In this document: positions 1 through 12,119 of the stretch, in pieces
How the letters are laid out: the number at the start of each line of letters is the position of its first letter
Numbering within the stretch: the first letter of the stretch is position 1
From: Hofstenia miamia
Lineage: Eukaryota; Xenacoelomorpha; Acoela; Hofsteniidae
Direction: 5' to 3'
Assembly (NCBI GenBank): GCA_900660155.1
Contig: CABFPE010000221.1
Span: 786,021 to 850,020, forward strand
DNA: 64,000 nt
The notes under the pieces: model-generated
What the model saw: only the letters and a program-made list of their open reading frames with translations
Database searches by the model: none
What the model was told of the DNA's origin: nothing
Program-made: the position numbers and the translations under genes

Positions 1-254
1 ATATAGCAAAACATACGCAAACTGCAAACTTTAATTCAAAATGTCTGTGTTTTAATCTTTATCACATTTTTATTTTAATTCAAATGTAGAATATGTATTT
101 TATAGTATATATTTACATTAAAAATATCAATAAGCTTTCCGTACATTTATAATTGTCAAAAACAACATAAATGCAAGTTTCATGTTTTTCTTGTAAAATA
201 AATTATGGGTGACTTGACTTCTTAAATCATATCATACAACATTCTTGTTACAAA

Positions 255-267
255 CCTAACCCTAACC
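255..267. repeat. short telomere-like CCTAACCCTAACC run
   Basis: Two units of the animal telomeric hexamer (CCCTAA). Too short to mark a chromosome end; a similar run lies at 24395-24411. Confidence 0.5.
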
Positions 268-544
268 TTTAAATTTTACCCTAAGAAAAACTTTGATGAT
301 TATTATCAGAACCTATCTGATGTATTTGGGAATCTCATAAGCATGCCATTTCCTCTAATTTGCTTCAATAGATGGCGCATGGCAATTATAAATAGTACAG
401 TTAATTTCAATATATTAAATTTATTCAAACCAGTTTTTAGCTATTCTGGATACATTGATGTTAGGAAATAAGAGATATAGATAACATTTTTTCGGAAATT
501 TTGACCTATTTTTTTACGAACATTTTACTATGTTATTCTTATTA

Positions 545-735
545 AGTACTATACATAGACTTAATAATCTTAATAAAAAACAGTCTTAAACTTACTAAGA
601 TTATTATTTAAAGTGATACTTAGTAAACTTACTAAAAACTATTCTTAGGCTTATTAGGATTGTTTTAGAATGCTAGGGCTTAGTAAGTTTAATAAGTTTG
701 TTATAGTATAAGGCTAAAAATAGTAAGATTAGTAT
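545..735. repeat. cluster of CTTACTAA / TTAGTAAG words
   Basis: At least six direct or inverted variants of CTTACTAA or CTTAATAA fall in under 200 bases, several forming local palindromes (for example around 620-640 and 680-705). This may be a small degenerate palindromic repeat or MITE; no clean ends are visible. Confidence 0.4.
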
Positions 736-899
736 TATTTTTCAACCTGGGGAAGCAAAACATCGAAATTATTGAAAGCATTTTAATTAGATAATTTCAT
801 CTACGTCTAAATACTAAAGAAAATTATATTAATAAACTATTGTTACCAATCCTTAAGATTTAGTGAAGTAAAATCAAGTAAATTTAGATAGAATAATTT

Positions 900-2260
900 G
901 TACAGGAACTATGACGATGACTTTGTAAGTCAAAATCTATTTGAATGTTTTTGTTGAAATCCTTAAAAATTCTCAAATATTACACCACTATTTAAAAAAG
1001 ACTATCCCGAAGTTTGTCTAAAATATAGACCCGTTTCAATCCAATCAGCAAAGTATTTGAACGAATTCCTTTTAATCAAATTAATGAGCACTTTTACAAA
1101 CATGAACTTTACTCCAAAACACAACATGGTTTTCGTAAACGTATTTCTACCAGCGACGCTTTAATACATGCAATTGAAAAATGGAGAAAAACGATAGATG
1201 ATAACAAATACTCAGCAGTTGCTTGTTTAGACCTCTCGAACGCATTTGATTTAATTTCAATTCTCATAAATGTCCCGAAAAAGCCATTCAAATTCTCGAA
1301 AAAAATGTACTACTCTCGTTTAATATTTTGCTTCTTTAAGAATAACAGTGAATCCTTTAAAAATTGCATTAAGTCAAATTCTGCATCTACTGATACTTTG
1401 CTATATACATTTAATATTAATGGCTTTCATATAAAACAAATTGAGTCCCTTAAATACCTTGGAATTGTTTTTGATTGTCATTTAAATTTTCAAAAGCAGC
1501 TAAATTATAAAATTAGAAACATGACCATATCGATTAAAGCAATTAGCTTAATTTCTCAAAAACTTCCAACTAAAGCAAAAATTCAATAAATTCATACTCT
1601 ACTATTGAGCCATTTCAACTATGCCAATATACTCTACACAGATATAAACCAAAAATTCCTCAGAAGATTTCAGGTAAAACTAAATTGGGCTATCAAAGTA
1701 GCAGTAAATAATCATAACTTTAAAATGAATGATTAATACAGAAAAATCTCAAACTTATTTCTACATCCGCAATGTATATACATATGTTTTCAAAATAGTT
1801 AACACTAGAAACGCGACGATAAGTTAAAATGACCTATAAGCATTTTTTTGTTTGCTTGATTATTCATTCAGCAAAAACACCAATTATGTTCATAATCTCA
1901 TTGTATTTGCTGTTAGTAGAAATTATGTTTCTATTCAATAATTTTCGCATTTGAAACATCAGATGTAAGTATATTCTCAAGGAGTGCTCGCTGCTCTAGT
2001 GTTAACAATATTTTCCCATATAACAAAAATTACTTTCTTCTTGCAAAATTAATCAATAAACAAAACAAAGAATACACATAATTGAATCAATTTGGCATAA
2101 GCAGCAAATAATAAAAAACTCATTTCTAATCACAGCTATGAATATATGGAAATTACCAAATTGCATCAAGTAAATATAAATACTTTAAATGCGATATTAA
2201 AAATACTTTTACACCTATAATTGAAATGGCGAGGTTATAAAGTTTTCTTAATTTTTGTAA
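900..2260 (+). mobile_element. LINE fragment A (CR1/L2-like), broken
   Basis: Reverse transcriptase fragments of a non-LTR retrotransposon. Around 1036-1255 the translation reads SKVFERIPFNQINEHF, then a QHGFRKRISTSDALI block and a CLDLSNAFD block, which are RT motifs before the active site. From 1320 to 1700 the C-terminal part follows (SLKYLGIVFDCHLNFQ, then LLLSHFNYANILYTDIN), and near 2130 a final NIWKLPNCIK-like motif. The stretch that should carry the YADD catalytic motif is missing between about 1270 and 1310, so there is an internal deletion besides stops and frame changes. The piece at 905-980 recurs at about 61490-61570, and the C-terminal part is homologous to 60690-60840, so one family is present at both ends of the window. 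The 5' end is truncated, as is usual for LINE copies. Confidence 0.8.
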
Positions 2261-2269
2261 TATTAGACT

Positions 2270-3200
2270 TAAAATGGATTAGATAGTAAGTATAAAGATC
2301 CTTTATACAATGCAAACAAAGCAAATGATATGTGACATTTTGAAAAAAGCTAATATAACTTGTAAATTTATGCATGCTAAAGCCACGCCTGGTTTAACCT
2401 ATTTTATGAAAAAATTACTAATTAAACCAAGGATGCAATTATGGAATTAATATATCTCTAATTCACTTTGAATTGCATATTCTGTAGTAACAGAAATTAG
2501 AATTGTTTGCACAAATGCACAACAGTTGCCCTTGTTACATGAGAAGTGAACTTAATTGTAATCCCCAACTGGATTAAGACTGTCAAGTTATCAAGCTACT
2601 CGCTAAAGGAATAATATTTGTTTTATAAAACGTATAAACTATGTACTTAGTTTTTCACTAAGATTCAATATAATAGCCTTTGCTTTTTTTTCTAGAGAAT
2701 TTGGGTTTCCCCAAAGAAATATATTTAATATTTTTTTTGGAAAAGAACGGTAAAAAATATTTCTTAATGAAAAAAAACTTGCGCCACTCATTAGCTGGTT
2801 TCGGCTTTTTGGGGAAAATGAAAAATACTTAAGTGTATTGTCAATAAATTATCCCAGAAATGGAAACATATAGCAATTATGTGACGCTATTCAAATAAAT
2901 TATCAGTTATCTAATTGTTAACATTTATTTGAATAAAGATTCTCTTATCTTATCTTATCTTAATTAGCAAAAAACTTTAATAAACTGGAGAATTAAGTAT
3001 ATTCTAGCATAAATTCATGATTTAATCAATTAAATGGTCTTTTACCTTCAAAGAATCTCAAAAATACTTCCAAATTTGAATTCAGATAAAAATATTTTGA
3101 AAGCTTTGTATTAAACTTAATGAATAATTTGCTAGGGTTTTGACAATATTTATCAATCTATGTGATCATTTGAAAACTGAGATACATTCATACAGTCCAT
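2270..3200. other. intergenic DNA with LINE-like TTATC tail
   Basis: No gene seen. At 2924-2962 the sequence TTTGAATAAAGATTC is followed by three TCTTA units, the type of simple tail found at the 3' end of CR1/L2-like LINEs. It may be the end of LINE fragment A or of another lost copy. Confidence 0.5.
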
Positions 3201-3202
3201 AG

Positions 3203-3263
3203 GTGTAAACCGGTCGGGTCAGTATTTTATGACCGGCCGGTTCGAACCGGTGTAAAACCGGTC
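3203..3263. repeat. GC-rich CCGGT palindrome cluster
   Basis: Five CCGGT/ACCGG words in 60 bases, including GACCGGCCGGTTCGAACCGG, make overlapping inverted repeats in otherwise AT-rich DNA. The flank GTGTAAACCGGTCGGG resembles hAT-type terminal repeats, but I see no partner end, so this is only a suggestion. Confidence 0.5.
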
Positions 3264-3389
3264 AAATAATGACTAAGTGAATGACAAAGATTTAGGTTTT
3301 TTTAATTGAATTTTTATAAAATCATTAATTTTTAAGTTTAATTGTCAAAATTTCAAAATTTTATGCAGCTGGATAAAAATTTGGATTTA

Positions 3390-3960
3390 TGTAAGGTTAT
3401 TTTTTCAGTAATTGACATAATTGCATCACTTGTAAAGGTGTTGGTTGATTTGTATGTGCAGTATTTTTTCAAATAATTTAGTAAAGGGGTGCGTTTTTGA
3501 GATTAGCCTATAAATTTTCGCAATAAGGGGATCTCCATTTTTATATAAAGGTGTCATATTTGATTTTTCATTATCTCCGGAAATTCGTTTTCAACCATGC
3601 ATTGATTAATTGCAAATGATAAGTGGTCGCCAAATATATGAAAGTAATTCTTAATTTTAAAAAAGGTAAATGTGCCAAATCTGAAGATTTTTTAACGTCT
3701 AGATTTCGTACAATATCTTCTAATTTTTTTAAGTGAGCAAACCTAAATTACAACATCGACTTACAATTGGATTGACTAAGTTCTGATAGAGAAATTTTAG
3801 GAGAATTGAAAGTACCACCTAATTCTTTAAATTTAAACATTTCTATGTCGATTCTCTTTCCAAGACAACTCGTCATATTGAATACCCTGCTGACATTCTT
3901 CAAGTAATAAGAACCTACCATATTATAATACAACAAAATACCGGAAATTCTCATAAACAG
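3390..3960 (-). mobile_element. LINE fragment B (CR1/L2-like RT), minus strand
   Basis: On the minus strand the translation of about 3690-3400 reads, over frame changes, a VKKSSDLAHLPFLKL block, a VTPLYKNGDPLIA block, YRPIS, then KLFEKILHIQINQHLY. This order (DLAHLP, LFKKGD, YRPIS, KLFEK) is the start of the RT domain in CR1/L2/Jockey LINEs. The open stretch 3954-3748 lies just upstream, where the endonuclease-RT linker belongs. It is truncated at both sides and degenerate. Orientation is opposite to fragment A. Confidence 0.7.
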
Positions 3961-6900
3961 AATTTAAGATCGAAAATTTTCACATGTGTCAAGTAGAGGA
4001 AAAAGATTTTTAGAAATATTTCATTAATGTGGTCTTCGAACCTGGAATTCGCTACGTAAGAAATTAGTCATTGAAAAATATAATCCTTTAAAATTAATGA
4101 AAAATCTTCCTTAAGCAAAAATATATTTGTGGTAAATTATTGCTAGAATACAAGCTGTATAATGATGAATATACTGTAACTCGGTATTAAAGTAGTACCA
4201 TAGTAATTTATTCATAGCCTGAAAGATTTGTTTTTGTAATTTATGTAATTTGTGTATATGTTTTGTGTGAATTTATTGATGCTATTCAGATATTTAAATT
4301 TCAAGATATATCTGAATAAAAAATCTTTTACTCTACATTATCTAACATATTTTATATATATTAAAATATATACAAATATGAGGAAAATTTTTTGTACATT
4401 AATATTCAAAATCCTACGTGAAATATGAGCCAAAGCAATCAAGTTATCTACTAAAACAAATATATTCTCAAAGGAAACGAAAGTAAGTCTACATATTAAA
4501 GTATACATAATACATACCAAAATATTTAAATTAGTATATTTACGTATTGAATATGTATTGAAAGTATTTGAACTGCTCATTAATGATTGTTCTTGCTGTA
4601 AATAATCTTTAAGTTTTTTTGCTCAAAATGCTTATAATTCTGTGAAATTTAACATCAACCATCAAGTTATTCCATAATATACAATAGCTTAGAGCAGACT
4701 TGTCCTGGCGATTAATGTTTCTGGAATCTCAGTTCCTTCTTTAGATTTAATATATTGTTGCAGAAATTCAAAAAATGTTTCTTTCTTTAATATATCGATG
4801 ATTCATACAAAATGATTGTTACTTTTTAAAATAATGTGGTGATAGAACATTATAGGTAAGCCTCGTTAATCAATGCTTTTAAATTATAAAGCTTAATAAA
4901 AATGTTTAACATTAATTTCATCCACTTAGGTTTTATTGAAGCTATGAGTCAAACTTAGATAAAGGTTATAATTTTAGTATTTTGCTAAAAAATTATAAAC
5001 ACATTACTTTAGGATTGTTAGTACAGCAATTTATTGTTAAGCATACTGTTTCATATTAGACTAATTCCACATAACGGACTCTGGCTTTATACTTAGCACA
5101 GATAACGGAATTGATTTAATCAGAAAACCTAGATAGTAAACTACTTACAAGCGGAATGCTTTTAATTGTGAAAATCGAACACATGTTAAGATGATCAATT
5201 TTATGAAGTTTTTTATCCATGAGAAAATTGTAAGAATACTTCTATAAGACAACAAAAATCCATCATCATAAAGTCTGGCAGCTGCGCAGTAATCTGAAAC
5301 ATATTTTTACTAAAAACTGAATTCCTTAGCAAACAATTTCTCATATGGTTGACAATTTTATGGAATTAACCATTAATGCATCCGCTTTGTCATGTGACTA
5401 GAGCTCAGGAAAATACTATCTTTTGACAAAAGGAACATGGTTACATCTGCCACCAAAAGATATCAAAGAATTATACTTAAATATGTAATATGATATCTAA
5501 TTATTTTGATTTCCGCAACTTTACTGAAACAAAAAATTACAGAATAGTGATGAATAGATTTGAATTGCATCACACAGCATATTACTGCGCTACCTTGTCA
5601 ATCGAAATCTAAAAATTTATTTCTTAGATATTTAAGACATTGTAATCCAAGGTATTCACAATATTATATAAAAATTTATAACTAAGCTCACTGTAGTGCA
5701 AACTGAAATTAGAAACAATAAATTCCAACTATCTTTGCATTTATTCTAGATGTATTTAAAGTTTAATTCTGAAAATCGAATATAAACCCAGTAATTCTAC
5801 TGTTTTTAATAGATAAAAGGTACCTATTCCCAAATTTACATCTTTGAATATAATATCCAATTCAACCTAATGATGCAAAATTAAAATTTATAACACATCA
5901 AAAATTTAAAATAACAAATAACTTTCTTTCAATTTGAATTACCATTATTAAAAAATAATTAGATGCTAATTTGAAACAATTCAAAAAATTGTTTTCAAAT
6001 TGAAGAACAGAATGCTTATTTTTATTTTTTTCATGTTTTTTATTCATTCTTAATCAAAGCATATGAAAATCATGAAAATAACATAAATGCAAGGAAAAAT
6101 TGTCAAGACGAAAGTGGAAAATGAACATTTCCAAAAAAGAACCCTGATGCCTGTGTAGAGCTGAGCACAATATAACTATTATCCCTGTTTAACCGGCTAA
6201 AGTAAGTCGTTCTCAACAATCTATGCACTGATATTCCAGTTGTAAAGTATATCATCGTATGAGGTTAAAAATAATAAAAATTTGCAATCAAATTCCTACT
6301 CTGATAAACATGTCTGTGTTACGTTTTTAAGTAGATTCATTCTTTTCAATATTTTGACGTATTTCTACCTATTCATGAGCCAAAAAACCAATATCAGAAC
6401 TTACAATGCCAATTATTTTTTGCCAATGTTGATGAAAGAAGAAAATGATGTTTAAGCAATTACTGAGATAGCACAAGCAAATGAATTATTGATCCATGGT
6501 AGTTGAGACCAGGCAAGACCCATTATAAACATTTAAATAGGCCTTGAACCGGGTCACCTGAAATATACATATGCTTCATTGTTACCTTTACAGTGCAATC
6601 GTCAAAAACTGAAAATTTCTTCATCTAAGTATTTTTATATCGAATTTTACATGTATACATTTAACTAAATAATTGAAATATTTTTAGCATAATTGAATAT
6701 TTCCATTAATAACATTGTAAGCTACAACCTTTCTTTCACGAGAAAAGTAAAGTATGAATTGTAAATTATATGTTAGTTCACTTGGATATTGTCTTAACAC
6801 TGTTTACTTGGCCAATTTAAACCAATGTGTATCCTACCAATATATCTTGAGTAAATATCCTACAACATGTGTGCTCAAATATTCTTCTTTTTATTGCAGA

Positions 6901-8614
6901 AATTGCTTATTTCTAGTAAATAAGAGTAGTTGTCTCAAAAAATACTTCAAGCATATCTAATCCTCTAATATGTTCAGTTTACTAACTCAGCTGGTACTTC
7001 AACAGTAAAAAATATAATTTCTAAGAAATCGCAAGTTGAGTTCCATTGAAGGCACTTCTGTTATGAATTGTATTGCTGAGCAAGTCTTTTAATCATCCTC
7101 TCCAGCTGTCAATAATTTTCGACCAATGAAAATATCCAAAAAATGCCTGAATGTGAAATTAGCATTATCAAACATAATAAAATTCAATAACTTTTACCTA
7201 CATTAAATGTTTTTGGTGTTTTAGCTAAATATTAAATTATGCTCCTTTTATGACAATGTTAGATTTTTCATGTATTCATGTTTTTCATAACTTGTAAAAT
7301 CGAAATTATTCAGTTTTAGGATTATGGCTCCTGTACGATATGGTAGGTAAATTTAGCCTGCTGACACATAAAATTCAATCCGAAAAACAGTAACTTTCTC
7401 ATAAAAGGGTGTTTTAAATGAGACTTCAGCTAAGTATATATATGATGCAGTATTAAGTCCATCAAGCCCTTACTCTAAAAATCTGAGGGTGGCTTAAACC
7501 TTAGACTCCCCTATCTAACGCATGTCAGAATTTCTGTCAATAATCTCAATAAAAGGACTTCTGGAAATCAAAAAGATATTTGGGTGGAGTGGAACCATAA
7601 ATACATTGCTGCACAAAAATTACTGCATACAATATATTTTACCAACATATGCATTATATTACTTTGAAGAATGAAATGAATTATACTGTTTAATGTGAAT
7701 GCGTATAATTAAAAAAACCTTTGGCTAAATTTTTGTAATTAAAATAATACATAATTTAAAGTCTCAATGATAGCGATGCACCTGAAAATATTATCAATCC
7801 TATAACACCTGCCATAGTTTACTAGTCCTTCAAAACAATAAGGTAGGCTTCCATTTTTTTCAAAGTTAATAATCCCTGATTATTTGTATTCTAAAACACA
7901 AATTCAAAAATTTTTTAAATACAGTATTTCATTTTCCTTATAGTTTATGGAACTTTTGCATTGCCTTAGTATCTACATATTGATTATGGGTTACAGAACA
8001 CATCTTTGCAACTAAAGGTGGGTAACGGTTGACCAACACTGCTGTAGACACCTCTAAATGTTGATGGGAAGTACTCTGGAAGCTGTAGTTATGGTACTGG
8101 AACAAAATATACTTTTGTTTGTTAAACCTTGCTAGGGGTATACTAAATGATTTAATACTTACCCAATGTTCACTAAGACATGTATAATTTTTTTTATATT
8201 AATAAAAGAGCAGGACAAGGATTTTTGCGCAATTAATAGTTTTAGAAAGAAAATTATTTAAAACCTTATGCAACTTTTAAAGTAATTTACTATGAATTAT
8301 TCTAAGTCAAATTACTTTTAGTATGAAGATATTTTCAATATCGATTCTACTTGGTAGGTGATTATTGTTGTGTAAAATAATTCTTTGAAACTCTAAAATC
8401 CATGTAAAACTGGAAAAAATGTTTGCCAAATTATTTACCATTTTGTATTACAAATAGTTTACTTATCTATCATAGTGGTAATTCATGCATGATTTTATTG
8501 ATTACAATAGTTTTTATTCTAGTTAGCTATAAATGACGCAATTTTTATGTAGACTCCAGGTAAAGAAATTACAGTATTTGAGGAATTTAATCATTCTCCA
8601 ATATAAAATTCAAG
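3961..8614. other. long intergenic stretch, no gene recognised
   Basis: Read on both strands; only short AT-driven open frames. Around 4275-4330 a segment ending in AATAAAAAATC looks like a weak LINE 3' tail. CpG frequency is ordinary here (about ten per kb near 5-6 kb), unlike 25.5-42.3 kb. Confidence 0.5.
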
Positions 8615-8641
8615 TATATATATATATATATATATATATAT
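8615..8641. repeat. (TA)n microsatellite
   Basis: Pure TA run just outside the left end of Tc1 element A. Confidence 0.9.
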
Positions 8642-8667
8642 TTAGTTAAAGGGAACTTTGTAATGTG

Positions 8668-10274
8668 CAGTACTGGAAAAAAGAATTCGGCCACTCAAGA
8701 TTTGTCATAAATATTTCTAAGAAATGGACACCGAAAATGTCATTGTGTATAAGAGACAGGATTTGGTGTTGGAGAAAGAGGAATTAATCCATTTTGAGAC
8801 ATAATTATCATTGTTTACTTTAAATCTCAACGATAAATCCTACAATGCTTGTGGTTAGCTAATTTTTTCTTGGAAAAATGTATTCGACCACTTCAGACTA
8901 AATCAGAGAATCCGTAAATAACTTCATTGGTTGAGCTTTTTTCAGTCTATTTATATTGAAATGTCAGTCTTTCTTCGCCATATATGATGCCTGCTTACGT
9001 AACTCTTGCCATCCGCAAGTTGATTATCTCCAAAAATTTGGAAGTGAGGAGTCAACGTAATATAGCCCGACTTGTAGAGCGACCTCGAAGTACTGTCGGG
9101 GATATCATCAGACGTTTCACTTCTGAAAACATCATTGCCCCCAGGCCAAAGTCCGGAAGACCAAAGAAGACCTCCAAAACCTCCCAATCAGCTCTTGTGT
9201 GCCATTCAAAACGAAATCTTCAGAGGAACTTCGCAAGGAATAGACTAATGGTCACCTCGTGACTGCAAGAACTTTGGGAAACATCCTGAAAAGGTATTCA
9301 ATTGGGACTTTCGTGGCACTCAGAAGGCCATTCTTAACCTCAAAGCAAAGATTACACAGGCGGAGGTGGGCCAAGTTGATGAGAGACAATTCATCTGAAC
9401 ATTGGACTAATATTATATTTTCAGATGAGTCAAAATTTGAGCTATACTCATCAAAAAAATCTTGATAAATAGACCGACTGGGTAGAAGTTCAGATAATTG
9501 CACCATGAAGTATGGTGGAAAGTCTGTAATAGTATGGAGTGTAATATAGAAATGTGGCCTTCGCAAGTTTGTTCACATCACTGGAACTCTCCGAAGCTCT
9601 CAATATGCTCGGATTCTTGAAACGGAACTCTTGCCACTCCTTACAAGTGATTTAATATATCAGCAAGATGGTGCTCCATGTCATACCTCAAAAGAAATGA
9701 AAAACTTCTTCTACAATAATGGGGTTGCTATCATTGCTGACTGGCCTGGCCAATCTCCAGACCTCAAAATTATCGAAAATATGTGGAAAAAGGTCAAACA
9801 TCGAATTGGACATCATACTCTTCACACCGAAGACGAGCTGTTTAGCGCAATAGAATTATATGCAATTCCCAACAGCTTTACTGAAAGACTTTTTGCTTCA
9901 ATCCCTAATTGCCTTGAAGCTGTTATTCGCTCAAAGGGACACCCTACAAAACATTAGAAGAGACAATTGTGTTGCTAAGTGCTTATATTGCGTCAATTAT
10001 TATTGTATGTATCTTATTGTGAATTTACGTTTGTCGGATTTGCTCATTTGTTAAAACTTTTTCAGGTGGTCGAATACATTTTTTCAATACAAGTTTTCTA
10101 ATTTTGATTAAAAATTAATAGCCAATAGTTATTCTACATATTTTATGGTATAAGACATACAAAATTTCCTTCCTTAATCAAAGTAAAACTTAGTTATAAT
10201 CTTAGGCACACTCAATCCAATGATCATTAGTTATTCAAAATAGCAAGGTGGTTGAATACATATTTCCAGTACTC
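8668..10274 (+). mobile_element. Tc1-like element A with IR/DR ends
   Basis: Left end CAGTACTGGAAAAAAGAATT at 8668; the reverse complement of the right end (10245-10274) reads GAGTACTGGAAATATGTATT. The right end is followed by TA; the left flank is TG, a decayed TA target copy. Inside each terminus is a second copy of the repeat: GGAAAAATGTATTCGACCA at about 8872 and its inverted counterpart at 10065-10090. Two direct repeats per inverted terminus are the IR/DR layout known from Sleeping Beauty-type Tc1 elements. It is about 1.6 kb and holds a broken transposase gene. It lies next to the fold-back element at 10278 and Tc1 element B at 10927. Confidence 0.88.
8984..9957 (+). pseudogene. Tc1 transposase pseudogene (element A)
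   Basis: Encodes the cut-and-paste transposase of its element. The first part (8984-9255) gives an N-terminal helix-turn-helix region with RSQRNIARLVERPRSTV and the GRPKK motif between paired domains. The frame changes near 9255; the second part has HWTNIIFSDESKF with the first catalytic Asp. After a TGA/TAA pair at 9463-9468 and a TAG near 9548 the same frame resumes with IYQQDGAPCHTS (second Asp), DWPGQSPDL and IIENMW (catalytic Glu). I count 35 residues between the second Asp and the Glu, one more than the usual 34 of Tc1. The C-terminus ends LEAVIRSKGHPTKH, typical of the family. One frameshift and three stops make it inactive. Confidence 0.88.
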
Positions 10275-10277
10275 TAC

Positions 10278-10924
10278 ATACATATTATCAACACTGAAAG
10301 CTCTTCTCGTCAAACAAAAAAGTAATATAATCAAAAAATATGAAGTTTTTGAAAAATGCCATTGAAACTGTATTTGAACTTATTATTGCGATTGGATTCA
10401 ATTTTATATCATTAACATGTTATTGATTGTAAAACGATTCAAGTGAAAGCGTCGGCTGACGGTAACCGAAAAGCGTCATAGAAGTCACAGAACCATGGAA
10501 AATATGCCGATGTGAGCATGATACTGTGATGTACGCATCTCGCAACCAGGAAATGAATTTAACTGAAAATCGTCACAATAGAAAACGTCAATGGATAAAT
10601 TCTACAGCTAGAGAAATAGAATAGCCAACAAACAAAGAAGAGCTTAAAGAAAAATTAATTAGAGCAAACATTGAATTAAACAAAGATAAAGAATGAAATA
10701 AAGATATACAGACATGATCAAAGTGACAGATACTAATGCTGACTTGCAATAATAAATCCAAATTTTCTGTATATATAATCAATAATATGTTAATGATATA
10801 AAATTGAATCCAATCTCAATATAAAAAAATAGACAGTTTTTAATGGCATTTTTCGAAATCTTCATATTTTTTTATTATTGGCTGATTTTGTTTGTCTAGA
10901 AATGCATTCTTTGTTGATAATATA
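10278..10924. mobile_element. 0.65 kb fold-back element between two Tc1 copies
   Basis: About 150 bases at 10281-10432 recur inverted at 10770-10924: both arms carry TTATCAACA, AAAATATGAAG, GAAAAATGCCATT and GATTGGATTCAATTTTATAT. The 340-base centre contains a short open stretch (about 10560-10690, RKRQWINSTAREIE, then EELKEKLIRANIELNKDKE after a stop) that I do not recognise. The right arm abuts the TA target of Tc1 element B and the left arm abuts the TA of element A. It could be a non-autonomous transposon or a chance inverted duplication. Confidence 0.7.
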
Positions 10925-10926
10925 TA

Positions 10927-11959
10927 CTGATTAGCAAAAGGAACGCGAAAAAAATCTCTTAAATTTTAATGAACGACTTTGGAAGAGAACAACAATGGCC
11001 AATCGGAAGTTAAACACTTGCTGGCTTTTTCACTTGAACCTGAAAATATTGGAGGATACAATGGCACAATTTCATTCACCTTGTGTCACATAAGAAGGCG
11101 CAGCAGGCTTCTGAAGTCAGTACTGGGTGTGGCCGGCCTGAGCGTTGACGACATCGCCGCACCTGCGAGGCATAGACATGATTGGGCGGACCACTGTGGC
11201 TCTGGGAATGTTGGCCTACTCCTGTACGATAACTTGAGGAAGTTGAGCGGCTGTGGCAGGTCTGGGCTGGCGACGGTTCGGCATCCTCTACAGCTCATCC
11301 CACAGGTGTTCAATTGGATTTAAATCCGGACTGAGAGCTGGCCATGGCAGCAAGAGAATGTTGTTTTGCTGAAGATAATGTTGCGTAGCCCTGGCCGTGT
11401 GTGCCCTTGCGTTATCTTGTTGGAAAACGCGGTTTGGGTTTCTGGCGAAAAAGGGAGCAAACTGGGTGACTAGGACTTGGTTAATGTATCACTGAGCATT
11501 GACTCCGTTCCCACGTCCAGGGCCGAGGTTTTGGAAGATGACAGGCCCAAAAAGCTGTCTGCCAACTATCCCTCCGCAGATCATCACGCCTGGTTTACCC
11601 CATGGTCCAAACCCTGACGCGCCCATCTGCATTGTCAAGGCAAAATGGACTTTCATCGGAAAATAGGATTCTTCTCCAATCATGAAAAAGCCAGTTGAGT
11701 CTCGCCGGAGCCCAATTTAGCCGAATTTGGCGATGATTCCTGGTCAGTACTGGACCTCTCACAGGTCTGTTATTTCGCAAACCTCTCTCAATCAAACGGC
11801 TGGCTTGTGATGATTATCTCCTTTGTTGCTACGATTTTTTTCACGTTGGACGATTGAAATAGCATCTCGGACATTATAAATGTAAAAAGTTTTCAAAACT
11901 GCAGGGAATTTATGTGTTTTATCCTGTCTCTAAAAATTCGCGTTTCTTTTGCTAATCAG
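10927..11959 (-). mobile_element. compact DD34E Tc1/mariner element B
   Basis: Left end CTGATTAGCAAAAGGAACGC at 10927; the right end is its inverted copy (GCGTTTCTTTTGCTAATCAG) ending at 11959, and TA flanks both sides. At 1.03 kb it is shorter than full Tc1/mariner elements (about 1.3-1.7 kb) because the N-terminal DNA-binding part of the transposase is gone. Base composition is near 50% GC, far above its surroundings, which suggests a fairly recent arrival from another base-composition background. Confidence 0.9.
11117..11830 (-). pseudogene. DD34E transposase pseudogene (element B), N-terminus missing
   Basis: Read on the minus strand from about 11800. RRILFSDESPFCLDN holds the first catalytic Asp, then DGRVRVW. 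After an internal loss and a frame change the protein continues with GVMICGGI, FARNPNRVFQQDNARAHTA (second Asp), LPWPALSPDLNPIEHLWDE (Glu) and ends in a CGDVVNAQAGHTQY-like tail at the TGA at 11117. I count 34 residues between the second Asp and Glu, the canonical DD34E spacing. Apart from the lost helix-turn-helix region there are at least three in-frame stops (TGA near 11490, TAG near 11285, TAG near 11220). The remaining sequence is otherwise close to a consensus Tc1/mariner transposase, so decay is moderate. Confidence 0.88.
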
Positions 11960-12013
11960 TATATATATATCAGTATATACATTACAAAATTCCATTTAAC
12001 AAGTTGTATGTAT

Positions 12014-12022
12014 ATATATATA

Positions 12023-12060
<38 letters not shown>
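12014..12060. repeat. (TA)n microsatellite before the first gap
   Basis: Almost pure TA, broken once by CTC near 12024. Confidence 0.9.
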
Positions 12061-12062
<2 letters not shown>

Positions 12063-12119
12063 TTAAACGGAATTAAATTAATTACCATTTTGTACCCCAT
12101 AACTCAATGTTGCATTTTC
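12061..12119. repeat. 59 bp segment duplicated at 13211-13269
   Basis: The last 59 bases before the N gap are identical to 13211-13269, both starting ACTTAAACGGAATTAAATTA. See the finding on an uncollapsed contig end. Confidence 0.93.

Larger units (their letters stand above)
1..880. other. AT-rich intergenic DNA, no gene seen
   Basis: No reading frame of interest on either strand. It contains a short telomere-like run (255-267) and a cluster of CTTACTAA/TTAGTAAG words (about 545-735), listed separately. Confidence 0.6.

Noticed and set aside
8951-9566. Minus-strand frames across element A
   Set aside because: Antisense of the Tc1 transposase.
10979-11323. Plus-strand frame MEENNNGQSEVKH of 114 codons
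   Set aside because: Antisense of the element B transposase; the minus strand carries the catalytic motifs.
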